Source of the DNA: Lactobacillus sp. 0.1XD8-4
GTDB lineage: Bacteria > Bacillota > Bacilli > Lactobacillales > Lactobacillaceae
DNA length: 35,429 bases
Assembly: GCF_009663775.1 (NCBI RefSeq)
Contig: NZ_RDBR01000023.1
Coordinates: forward strand, 1 to 35,429
Direction of reading: 5' to 3'
This document shows positions 1-8,800 of this stretch, one piece after another; position 1 is the stretch's first letter, and each line of letters begins with the position of its first letter. The notes under the pieces were generated by a model. That model was not told the origin of the DNA. It did no database searches and saw only the letters and a program-made list of their open reading frames with translations. A program made the translations under genes and the position numbers.

Positions 1-458
1 CTTTTGATTAGGGATATTCAAAAGTCTATCACAAATGGCTTTTTATTTTTTCTAACTTAATTTTACAAACGACGTTATGTTTAACAAACTTTCTCAAGGT
101 TTTATTCATAAAAATTTCATAATTAAAGTTTTTTAAGTCATTTCCCTTATCCTTGGTGCTTAATTTTCGTATTTCCTTCTGAGAAGAATTCAAACGATCA
201 ACTACCCATTAAAATTAATTTCATTTAGTCTCAGAGCTAATTGCTCTTTTAGACGCTTGTTTTTCATAATTTTTAAAATAGTAAGACTCTTTTGATAAAA
301 GAGTCTTACTATAAAGTGCTACAAATACTAATATAATAGGCTTTTAAAATTGTATATTTTCTTGTAAGACTGTTGTATAATTTTATTGAAAAAGTGTCTC
401 ACGATTATAATGGTTAATTTAGCCCTTTTAGGTGAGAAAAAAGGAGTATTTTTTATTT
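1..458. other. AT-rich non-coding region upstream of the patatin-like gene
   Basis: No plausible coding frame, tRNA or other RNA gene is seen in these 458 bases. The first 270 bases are AT-rich without clear structure. The only strong signal is the perfect hairpin at 278-312, listed separately. TATAAT-like hexamers at 376-381 and 406-411 could be -10 elements for the downstream gene, but neither has a good -35 partner at 16-18 bp, so no promoter is called. Confidence 0.6.
278..312. repeat. Perfect 16-bp inverted repeat (hairpin)
   Basis: The left arm (278-293, ATAGTAAGACTCTTTT) and right arm (297-312) are exact reverse complements around a 3-nt GAT loop. There is no U-tract on either side, so it is not a textbook intrinsic terminator. 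It could be the terminator of a gene left of the window, a regulatory structure, or the trace of a small mobile element. The structure is read directly; its function is unknown. Confidence 0.75.
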
Positions 459-1313
459 ATGTTATATAATGCAGCATTAGTTTTAGAAGGTGGCGCATTC
501 CGTGGTCAGTATACTGCTGGCATTGTTGATACATTTCTAGCCCACCACATTGAATTTCGCAGTGTAATTGGTGTATCCGCGGGTTCATTATGTGGGGTTA
601 ATTTTGTATCAAAACAATATGGTCGAGCAGCCAATATTAATATTAACCACCGACATGACCGTAACTATATATCAATGGCTCGTGTATTTAAGAAACAAAT
701 TATTAACCTTGATTATTTATTTGAAGATCATGGTTATTCATGGCAAAATTTCAACGAAGAAGCCTATCGACGCTCTGCTTCCCACTTTACTGCAGTTGCA
801 ACTTCCGTAAAAACAGGTAAAACAGTATTATTTACGGATCCAATTGGCGACGATCTCACGAATGCTCTTAAGGCATCTTCTTCAATGCCATTTTTATCAG
901 ATCCGCAAGAAACCGCCCAAGGTCCATGTCTTGATGGTGGAATTACTGATTCAATTCCATTTGATATCGCACAACAACAAGGTTATGACAAAATTGTTGT
1001 TGTACGGACACGCGATATTAGTTATCGAAAGAAGCCTTCAAGTCCGGCTGTCAAACGCCTCTACAATTTAGTATATAAAGATCACCCTGAATTTGCTAAA
1101 GCGGGTATCAATCGTCCAATAGTTTATAATCACCAAATCGCCGAAATTAGTCATCTTGTTCATGAAGGAAAGATTTTTAATATTGCACCTACTAAGCCAA
1201 TTAAAATCAAACGGATTGAAGGAAATATTAAAAAAATCCGTGCCCTTTATGAGACCGGACGTAAAGAAGGTGAAGAAACAATTCCGTCATTAGTTAAATA
1301 TCTCGAAAACTAA
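459..1313 (+). CDS. Patatin-like phospholipase family protein
   Basis: A 284-residue serine lipase/acyl hydrolase of the bacterial patatin family. The oxyanion-hole motif GGAFRG lies at residues 11-16, the nucleophile elbow GVSAG at 38-42 (Ser40), and the Asp of the Ser-Asp dyad in LDGG (Asp159). No signal peptide is visible, so a cytoplasmic enzyme acting on lipid acyl esters is expected; the substrate cannot be told. An upstream in-frame GTG at 432 would add nine residues, but AAGGAG at 441-446 lies inside that extension and points to the ATG at 459. The next gene, a tyrosine recombinase, follows after 16 bp on the same strand and is probably cotranscribed. Confidence 0.88.
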   Translation: MLYNAALVLEGGAFRGQYTAGIVDTFLAHHIEFRSVIGVSAGSLCGVNFVSKQYGRAANININHRHDRNYISMARVFKKQIINLDYLFEDHGYSWQNFNEEAYRRSASHFTAVATSVKTGKTVLFTDPIGDDLTNALKASSSMPFLSDPQETAQGPCLDGGITDSIPFDIAQQQGYDKIVVVRTRDISYRKKPSSPAVKRLYNLVYKDHPEFAKAGINRPIVYNHQIAEISHLVHEGKIFNIAPTKPIKIKRIEGNIKKIRALYETGRKEGEETIPSLVKYLEN

Positions 1314-1329
1314 TAAAGGATGAAATATT

Positions 1330-1977
1330 ATGTCAACTAAAAAGAGGATATACATTCCTAAAAATAAAACAAATGGACAACGTAAAGGTAATCGCAAAAT
1401 CTGGGTTGAAAACGTAAAATTTTTGACATTAGAGGAATATGATCGATTAAGAGAAACAATCAAACTCCACTCACGGCCAGAGCTAATCAATCGTAACCTT
1501 TTATTAATTGCGATTGCACTTAACAATGGCTTGCGAGCATCAGATGTTGTTACCTTACGTGTCGGTCACGTTTTGAATAAAACTAAAACTCGTGTGATTG
1601 AACAAAAGACTGGGAAAGCTAAAACTCTCTTTTGGAATAATTGCTTAGCTGAGATTATTGATTATCTCAACGACCTTGACTACCATGATGAAAATGATTA
1701 TTTATTTCCAGGTAAACAAGATGGTCATTTTTCTGTCCATGGATTTTATGAAATGCTTCAACGAATGGCTCGCAAAACAGGTGATGGTAAAATCGTTGCC
1801 AAAATTGGCACACACTCATTCCGCAAAACTTTTGGCCGCCAATTATATAAAAAGGGAGTTAATGTTGAAATTATCTCGCAACTATTTAACCACTCTTCCG
1901 AACGAAATACTCGCCACTATTTGGGGATTGAACAAGAAGACCTTGATAAAGTAGTCCAGAATTTTAAATTTGAATAA
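1330..1977 (+). CDS. Short tyrosine recombinase (XerC/D-like catalytic domain only)
   Basis: A 215-residue site-specific recombinase. All catalytic residues can be placed: Arg69 (GLRAS), a Lys near 93-96, His162 and Arg165 (HSFRK), His188 (FNHSS) and the nucleophile Tyr197 (RHYLGI). The usual N-terminal SAM-like core-binding domain of about 100 residues is missing; only about 30 basic residues precede the catalytic domain. It sits 16 bp after the patatin-like gene with an AAAGGATG ribosome site. A 21-bp sequence 11 bp after its stop recurs near position 31100. It may be a domesticated or regulatory recombinase, or the remnant of an integrated element. An intact active site argues against simple decay. 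Confidence 0.85.
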   Translation: MSTKKRIYIPKNKTNGQRKGNRKIWVENVKFLTLEEYDRLRETIKLHSRPELINRNLLLIAIALNNGLRASDVVTLRVGHVLNKTKTRVIEQKTGKAKTLFWNNCLAEIIDYLNDLDYHDENDYLFPGKQDGHFSVHGFYEMLQRMARKTGDGKIVAKIGTHSFRKTFGRQLYKKGVNVEIISQLFNHSSERNTRHYLGIEQEDLDKVVQNFKFE

Positions 1978-1987
1978 TTTTATGTAC

Positions 1988-2008
1988 AAATATTATGTAA
2001 ACTAAAAA
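1988..2008 (+). repeat. 21-bp direct repeat, copy 1
   Basis: The 21-mer beginning AAATATTATG and ending AACTAAAAA occurs here and, identical and in the same orientation, at 31094-31114. This copy starts 11 bp after the recombinase stop codon. The identity is seen directly; a role as a recombination site is speculative. Confidence 0.6.
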
Positions 2009-2024
2009 TGATCACTTTTCCTAA

Positions 2025-2054
2025 TTGTCGTCACCCACTGATATTAGCTATGAT
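2025..2054 (+). promoter_or_regulatory. Candidate promoter of the EamA transporter
   Basis: TTGTCG (2025-2030) and TATGAT (2049-2054) are separated by 18 bp and lie 35 bp upstream of the start codon. AGGAAGGTG just before the ATG is the ribosome site. The hexamers are imperfect, so this is a moderate call. Confidence 0.4.
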
Positions 2055-2089
2055 ATAAGATAGTTTTAATGATTTAGGAAGGTGACAAA

Positions 2090-2980
2090 ATGAAAACAGG
2101 AGTTGTTGAAAAAAAACAGCTTTGGGGAATTGAATTAAATTTGATTTCACTTCTTTTTAGCAGTATTAGTCCAGTTCTTAATAAATTCTCGCTTATAAGC
2201 TTGAGTCCGGTTGTCGGCGGAATTTTTACCAGTATTTTTGCTGCAATTTTTGTTCTTACAACGATTTTAATCACTCGCCAACATATTTCTTTGTGTAGTC
2301 TGCGAAATCCATGGTTATGGCTTTTAGGTGGTACTAATGCAATCGGTATAATTCTGCAATACATTGCCCTCGCCTCACTGAGCCCAATTACAGTAACTTT
2401 AATTGCCCGCCTCTATTTAGTTTATGTTTTCTTTCTATCTTACGTCTTCTTGAAAGAAAAAATTACCAAGTGGGATTATCTTGCAATTGTTCTTTGTATT
2501 TTAGGGTCATTCTTTATCTCAGGCAGTCGTCTTCAATTTAGTGATAATATTCTTGGGTTAATCTGTGCATTCATCTATCCGTTAATGTATGCTGCCAATA
2601 ATATCGTTGCAAAGTACATGGTTAATGACACGCAGCCAAGTAATGTTCTCTTTTACAATCATTTAACCTCTGCCTTATTGTTATTTTGCTATGCAGCAAT
2701 AACAGGGACCTCATTTGCTAACATTTCGGGACGGGCCGTTGCCTTTAATTGCGGGGGCGCCTTCTTTAATGGTTTCATGTCCCTCTTACTCTTTTATACG
2801 AGTTTAAAATTTATTACTGCGGGTAAGGCTAATATTGTGCGCGCACTTGGGCCAATTGTAGTAATTATTTATTCTTCATTCTTTTTCCCGGTTCAGGTAA
2901 CACCATCGTTAATTTTTGGGGCAGTCCTTGTAATACTGGCAAGTACCATTGTTACATTTACTAAAACCAGTCACGAATAA
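2090..2980 (+). CDS. EamA (DMT superfamily) transporter
   Basis: A 296-residue integral membrane protein with about ten hydrophobic helices arranged as two EamA repeats, the layout of drug/metabolite transporters. The junction after the first repeat contains the family-like stretch LYLVYVFFLSYVFLKEKIT, and the second repeat ends with a helix reading GAVLVILAS. Members export or import small metabolites or amino acids; the substrate cannot be predicted here. The gene is transcribed alone, with a promoter candidate at 2025-2054 and a strong terminator at 2996-3045 shared with the convergent nar operon. There is no evident functional link to the neighbours. Confidence 0.85.
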   Translation: MKTGVVEKKQLWGIELNLISLLFSSISPVLNKFSLISLSPVVGGIFTSIFAAIFVLTTILITRQHISLCSLRNPWLWLLGGTNAIGIILQYIALASLSPITVTLIARLYLVYVFFLSYVFLKEKITKWDYLAIVLCILGSFFISGSRLQFSDNILGLICAFIYPLMYAANNIVAKYMVNDTQPSNVLFYNHLTSALLLFCYAAITGTSFANISGRAVAFNCGGAFFNGFMSLLLFYTSLKFITAGKANIVRALGPIVVIIYSSFFFPVQVTPSLIFGAVLVILASTIVTFTKTSHE

Positions 2981-2995
2981 GTCCCTTCATTTAAT

Positions 2996-3045
2996 AAAAC
3001 CGTCAAATCAGCTGCATTCACAGTTAATTTGACGGTTTTATTTTG
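2996..3045. terminator. Bidirectional terminator between the EamA gene and narI
   Basis: The arms at 2996-3008 (AAAACCGTCAAAT) and 3027-3039 pair over 13 bp. The stem is followed by TTTTATTTTG on the plus strand, and the A-rich left side gives U-rich sequence on the minus strand. It lies between convergent genes and probably ends both. Confidence 0.85.
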
Positions 3046-3738
3046 TTAGTATGCCCGAACTCGACGCCGATAAACAATATAACGGCGGAAAATATATTGC
3101 CATGGTAATGTTAAAGCGTGAACTAATCTAGTGTATGGGAAGTAACCAAAGATTGCAAAACCGCATAATACATGGATTTTATAAATCAATGGGACTGATG
3201 CCATTAGTTGCCATTGCGGATTTAAAACAAACAGGCTTCGCACCCACGGACTAATCGTTGTCCGATAGTTAAAGTTTTCCATAAAGGCGCCACTAATTGT
3301 ACAAGACAGTCCTAATGCAACCGTAATTAGCAATGCCCAATCAACAATAATATCATTAATGTCACTAGTTTTATGCACTCGTGGAACTGTCATCCGCCGA
3401 TAAGTTAAAATTGCGATCCCGACAAAGGCTAATACTCCAGCTGGAATTCCCATCATTAACGAACCAAACATATGATACATGTGGTTAGTAATACCAAAGT
3501 AGTCAGTCCAGCTTTCTGGAATGAACATCCCCAAGCAATGCCCGAAAAAGGCTAGAATAATACCTATATGAAAAGTTACACTCCCAATCATCAGCATTTT
3601 CTTTTCGAGAAGTTCACTTGACTTTGCAGTGATCGAAAAATGAAAATATTTAAACCTTACAAATGTACCAATAAAGAATGATGCTAGCATTACGTATGGA
3701 TAAATGACCCATAGAAAAATTGACCAGCCATTATGCAT
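3046..3738 (-). CDS. narI: Respiratory nitrate reductase gamma subunit (diheme cytochrome b)
   Basis: A 230-residue membrane subunit that oxidises quinol and passes electrons through two b hemes to NarH. There are five hydrophobic helices. The four heme-ligand histidines are present at 57, 67, 189 and 207, in near register with His56, 66, 187 and 205 of the Escherichia coli protein. The start codon overlaps the narJ stop in ATGCATAA (8 nt), with GGAGG upstream, so translation is coupled. It is the last gene of the narGHJI operon, ended by the terminator at 2996-3045. Lactobacilli generally cannot make heme, so activity probably depends on environmental heme and quinone (family knowledge, not seen here). 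Confidence 0.95.
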   Translation of the reverse strand: MHNGWSIFLWVIYPYVMLASFFIGTFVRFKYFHFSITAKSSELLEKKMLMIGSVTFHIGIILAFFGHCLGMFIPESWTDYFGITNHMYHMFGSLMMGIPAGVLAFVGIAILTYRRMTVPRVHKTSDINDIIVDWALLITVALGLSCTISGAFMENFNYRTTISPWVRSLFVLNPQWQLMASVPLIYKIHVLCGFAIFGYFPYTRLVHALTLPWQYIFRRYIVYRRRVRAY

Positions 3739-4309
3739 CTTCGTGCACCTCCATTTTAATACATGAACCGATAAGCGACCGTGTAATTCGGATTAGTTGG
3801 ATATACGGGTTGTCACCATCAGTTACTGCATTTTTTAATAAAGTATAAGTACCATCTTCAATTACGCTTAAAACTAGCTGAATATCTTGACGCCGCGGAT
3901 CGTTAAGGTAGTCACCGTATGCTAAAAACTCTAATAATAATGGTAAATAATCCGATAGCTCGCTAGTTGCCTCTGAAACACCAAACATTTCATACAATAC
4001 CTTTAATCGTGCCAGAATTGTACCACGTTCCCGTGAATCAGTCATTTTATAATATGACATATACAAGGTATAGCGCCGATTCATTTCAAAAAGGTGGGTA
4101 TACATTTCTTGACGTTCAATTGATGGTAAGCTTGCTAACTCATCAAATAAACTCAGAATCTCGCCACGGGTTGCTGTCGATAGGGCCTGATCGTGGACAA
4201 CTTGTTGACGTAGTTCGTCAGAAAATGTCTCTTTATCAGGATAGTCGATTAACCATGCAAGAATTACAAATGTATTTTTTAAGGTAGTCAATCTTTCAAA
4301 ATCAATCAC
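3731..4309 (-). CDS. narJ: Nitrate reductase delta chain, NarG maturation chaperone
   Basis: A 192-residue, mostly helical cytoplasmic protein of the NarJ/TorD-like chaperone family, which holds apo-NarG during molybdenum cofactor insertion and is not part of the final enzyme. Its place between narH and narI is the canonical order. The start is set at GTG 4309: GGAGG lies 8 nt upstream, and the GTG overlaps the narH stop as GTGATTGA. A longer in-frame ATG at 4339 lies inside narH and lacks a ribosome site. The protein is shorter than the roughly 236-residue E. coli protein, mainly at the C-terminus. Confidence 0.9.
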   Translation of the reverse strand: MIDFERLTTLKNTFVILAWLIDYPDKETFSDELRQQVVHDQALSTATRGEILSLFDELASLPSIERQEMYTHLFEMNRRYTLYMSYYKMTDSRERGTILARLKVLYEMFGVSEATSELSDYLPLLLEFLAYGDYLNDPRRQDIQLVLSVIEDGTYTLLKNAVTDGDNPYIQLIRITRSLIGSCIKMEVHEDA

Positions 4310-5861
4310 GCCAAATACCTCCGTAAAAACTATCAGCATAAATCTGATTAGTAGACTTTCCTGCTTCAGCTTTCTTAAACATACTGCTATGTTGTGGCGC
4401 TAGTGCACAACCCTCACACTCATCATAACCAAGACTACCCTGTTCTGTTTGGGCATCCTCTACTTCAGCCTTTTGACTACTTGGAATAACAAAACGATCT
4501 TCATATTTAGCAATTGCTAATAAGCGATATAGGGCAGTAGCACTTTCTTCTGTCAATCCAACTCGTTCTAACTTACTAATATCAAAATCACGCCCGCTAG
4601 TTTTCGCCCGCATATATAAACGCATCATTGCTAATTTATATAGTGCTTGTTTAATCACCGTAACATTTCCAGCTGTTAAGAGACTAGCAAGATACTGGAC
4701 AGGTACTCTCATTTGATCAATTCCGGGAAAAATCATTTCTGGATTCTTAATGGAGTCCCGTCCTTCAAAATAACTCATTACCGGGGATAGTGGCGGAATA
4801 TACCAAACCATTGGCATTGTTCGGTACTCTGGATGAAGGGGAAAGGCAATTTTTTCTTTAACTGCCATCTTATAGATTGGCGACTTTTGCGCTGCTTCAA
4901 TCATTTCTTCAGAGATCCCGTCTTTTAATGCTTGCTTAACAATTTCTGGATCATTTGGATCAAGAAATAAGCCAAGCTGTGCTTCATACAACTTACTTTC
5001 ATCAAGGGTTGAAGCTGCTTCTTCTACCCGGTCAGCATCATAAAGAATTGCACCAATGTAGCGAATCCGGCCGACACAAGTTTCTGCACAGACAGTTGGT
5101 TGTCCTTCCTCAATTCGCGGATAACAGAAAGTACATTTTTCCGCCTTATGAGTCTTCCAGTTAAAGTAAACTTTTTTATAAGGACATCCAGTCATACAAA
5201 ACCGCCAGCCTCGACAACGCTCTTGGTCAACAAGGACAATTCCATCTTCATCACGTTTATACATCGCCCCTGAAGGACAAGAGGCTACGCATGGCGCATT
5301 TAGACAGTGTTCGCACAGTCGTGGCAAATACATCATGAATGCTTGTTCAAAGTTGTTTTTAATATCACGCTCGATTTTTTGCATATTCGGATCTTGTTTA
5401 ACGTATTCGGTTGATCCTGCTAAATCATCATCCCAGTTTGGCCCAGTAGTTAGCTCCATATCTTCGCCCGTTACTTGGGATTTAGGACGAGCAACCGGCT
5501 GGTGTTTTCGTTCTGGGCCGAAAAGAGTTTTATAGTCGTATGTCCATGGCTCATAGTAATTGTCCATTTCTGGCATATCATTATTATAAAAAATTTTCCC
5601 CAGAGCAATTTTATTCAATTTGCTACCGGCGCGTAATTGAAGCTTTCCTTTGGAATTAAGCGTCCAACCGCCATGGTATTGATTTTCATCTTCCCACCGT
5701 TTTGGATAGCCGATACCAGGCTTTGTTTCAACATTATTAAACCACATGTATTCAGCACCGGGTCGATTTGTCCAAGTATTTTTACAAGTCACGGAACAGG
5801 TATGACAACCAATACACTTATCTAGGTTCAAAACCATGCTGATTTGTGCTTTAATCTTCAC
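4302..5861 (-). CDS. narH: Respiratory nitrate reductase beta subunit (iron-sulfur)
   Basis: A 519-residue electron-transfer subunit. Four Cys groups match the E. coli protein closely: Cys16/19/22/26; Cys182/185/190/194; Cys215/221/225 with Trp218 in place of a fourth Cys, marking the [3Fe-4S] cluster; and Cys242/245/257/261. It therefore carries three [4Fe-4S] and one [3Fe-4S] cluster, linking NarG to the NarI hemes on the inner face of the membrane. The start is GTG at 5861, overlapping the end of narG, with AAGAAGG upstream. The predicted N-terminus MKIKAQ...VLNLDKCIGC fits the family. Both flanking genes overlap it. Confidence 0.96.
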   Translation of the reverse strand: MKIKAQISMVLNLDKCIGCHTCSVTCKNTWTNRPGAEYMWFNNVETKPGIGYPKRWEDENQYHGGWTLNSKGKLQLRAGSKLNKIALGKIFYNNDMPEMDNYYEPWTYDYKTLFGPERKHQPVARPKSQVTGEDMELTTGPNWDDDLAGSTEYVKQDPNMQKIERDIKNNFEQAFMMYLPRLCEHCLNAPCVASCPSGAMYKRDEDGIVLVDQERCRGWRFCMTGCPYKKVYFNWKTHKAEKCTFCYPRIEEGQPTVCAETCVGRIRYIGAILYDADRVEEAASTLDESKLYEAQLGLFLDPNDPEIVKQALKDGISEEMIEAAQKSPIYKMAVKEKIAFPLHPEYRTMPMVWYIPPLSPVMSYFEGRDSIKNPEMIFPGIDQMRVPVQYLASLLTAGNVTVIKQALYKLAMMRLYMRAKTSGRDFDISKLERVGLTEESATALYRLLAIAKYEDRFVIPSSQKAEVEDAQTEQGSLGYDECEGCALAPQHSSMFKKAEAGKSTNQIYADSFYGGIWRD

Positions 5862-8800
5862 TCCAGTTCACCTTCTTAAGTTTTCGTACATTTGCATAAA
5901 GATCACGTTGATTACCAGTTGGTCCATAATAATTCCATGCATAACTTAATTGTCCGTATCCCCCTACCATATGTGTTGGTTTTACATGAATTTGTGTTGG
6001 GGCATTATGAGATCCACCACGATTACCGGTGATTGTTGATAGTGGTTCATAAATTTCGTTATCTTGCGCATGGTACATATACATTGAACCCACAGGCATA
6101 CGGACTGAAACAACTGCCCTTGCAGTAACAACCCCGTTTCGGTTGTATACTTCAATCCAATCATTATCCTTAACCCTAATTTTTTCAGCATCTTCAGGAC
6201 TAATCCAAATAGTCGGACCACCACGGAATAATGTTAGCATTTCAAGATTATCGTAATACATGGTATGAATATTCCATTTACCATGCGGAGTCATATACTT
6301 CAAGGTAATCTCATCTTCAACTGGTGGAACATCAACATCCCCTGGTGCTAGAACAATTGGTGGCAAGGATGGTTTATAGGTTGCTAGACTTTCACCAAAT
6401 TCACGAAAAATCTCATGATCAATATAGTAGTGTTGCCGACCGGTTAAAGTACGGGTTGGTACATTTCGCTCAGTCATTAATGAGAAAGGCGTGTATCGTG
6501 CACCGCCATGCTTAGCAGAAGTCCCAATTGGCGTTGGGTATGCTTCTTGTGGCTGAGCAGTAATTTGTTTAAATGACATCGCATCGTCTGCATGCCCCCG
6601 TCCAATATCAGCAAGCTTTTCACCAGTCCGTTCTTGCTTTTTATGCCATGCGCGATCGGCAAGCTTACCATTGGAAGCAGTTGACATTCTTAAGATTGCA
6701 TCACAAACTTTCTCATCTTCGTCAAGCAATGGGCATCCAGCGCCAACACCCTCACTAGCAATTCCATTCATTGCCTTTAAATATTCATATTGGTCTTTAA
6801 CATTATAGGGATAATTATTAACAATATTCGGCCCAAGGGTAATGAATTTTTCATAGAGCTTCGTGTAGTCTCGAGGGATGAGCTTTAAGGATGGCATCGT
6901 CTTACCAGGAATAGGTTCTGTTTCCCCTTTTTTCCAATCTTTAATTTCACCGTATGGCTGGGCAATTTCGCCTGGGGTATCATGGCCAAGCGGCGCGCTT
7001 TTTAAATCATAATGAATCCCTGGCAAGTATTGTTTTGCCATATTAGCTACTGTCTTAGCAAGAAGTTTAAACTGTTGCCAATCAGATTTAGATTCCCACA
7101 TTGGACTAACTGCTGCGTTAAATGGATGAATATAAGGGTGCATATCAGTAGAAGAAAGATCCTTTTTTTCATACCAAGTAGCGGCAGGTAAGACAACATC
7201 AGAATACATAGGTGTTGAAACCATCCGAAAATCCAAATCAACCACTAAATCAAGTTTGCCGACTGCTTCTTTATCATGCCAGACCATATCTTGGGGTTTG
7301 GCACGATCATTCGGGCGGGCAAGAAGACCATTTTCTGCTCCTAAAAGATGTTTCATAAAGTATTCTGCCCCTTTTCCAGAGGAAGCAAAGAGGTTCGACC
7401 GCCAGAGGAAGAAGGTCTTAGGTTGGTTTTCTTTAGCATCAGGATCTTCAGCAGCAAAATGAAGGGTCCCTTGTTTTAATTCATTAACTACTTGTTTAGA
7501 AATTTCTTTAATATCAGTTGTGCCGTAATCCTTGGCAAAAGATAATGGATTACGGTTAAATTGTGGGTAAGATGGTAACCAGCCAAGGCGGATTGCCATT
7601 TGATTATAGTCAGCATTATGCAAATAAGAATGATGACCCTTCCAAACAGGAGATTTTTGAGCTTGATTATCAATTTCTTCGTAACGCCATTGGTCTGTTG
7701 CAAAGTAATACCACGTGGTTCCTTGCATTTGACGCGCGCCGCCTTTTTCCCAGTCATTTGCAAATGTAATGTTGGCCCATCCTTCTTGTGGCCGTAGTTT
7801 TTCTTGCCCAACATAGTGCGCCCAACCGCCACCAGTCATACCAACACAACCACAGAGCATCAGCATATTAATGATATTGCGGTAGTTCATATCGGCGTTA
7901 AACCAGTGGTTAACACCACCGCCCATGATAACCATGCTTCGCCCTTCATTTTCAGCTGCATTTTGAGCAAATTCGCGGGCAATTTGGATAACTTGTTTAG
8001 CTTTAACGCCTGACCGGCTCTCCTGCCAAGCGGGGGTAAAGTAACTGCTTGCATCCATTGCGTCCTTAGCAGCTAATTCATCATTGCCTGTCCGATTGAT
8101 CCCCATTTGAGCCATTAATAAGTCATAGACATTAGTGACAAGCTGTTCGCTGCCATCAGCAAACTTCAGCTTCTTTACTGGTAAATGACGTTGAACAACA
8201 CTATTACCTTCATTACTAAATGCTGGAAAATCAGCAATCACTTGCTCGGTATTTCCTTCTTGATCATTAATCGACAATGCTGGATCAATTTTATTACCAT
8301 CTTGATCAACTAATTCAAGATTCCATTTTTCATTTTGATCGTATTCTTGCCCCATCGTCCCGTTTGGCACTACAATTTTGCGCTGGTTTTGATCATAGAC
8401 AACGGTTTTCCATGCGGGATTGACAATCGTTTCATCTTCCACTAGGTCATTGATGCGGATAAAACGACCGGGAGTATAATGCCCAGGATTAGCCGTACTT
8501 TGCTCTAGTTTGACAATGAAAGGCAAGTCAGTAAATCGTTTGGAATAATCAATAAAGCGCTTTACCGGATGTTTTTGATAGAATTCATCTAAAATTACAT
8601 AGGTCATCGCTTGAGCCACCGCCGAGTCACTTCCAGGATGAGGAGCTAACCAATCATCAGCGAATTTAACGTTTTCGGCATAATCTGGACTAACAGCAAC
8701 AATCTTGGCTCCTTTGTACCGTACTTCCGTCATAAAGTGGGCATCGGGAGTTCGCGTCAAAGGCACGTTCGACCCCCACATAATAATATAAGAACTGTTG

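Noticed and set aside
3967-4287. 106-residue plus-strand frame inside narJ
   Set aside because: Antisense shadow of narJ without ribosome site or family features.
4302-4339. Longer narJ start at ATG 4339
   Set aside because: It lies inside narH without a ribosome site, whereas GTG 4309 has GGAGG 8 nt upstream and overlaps the narH stop.
7488-7832. 114-residue minus-strand frame inside narG
   Set aside because: It overlaps the well-supported narG frame throughout, has no ribosome site or recognisable motif, and is a frame shadow.
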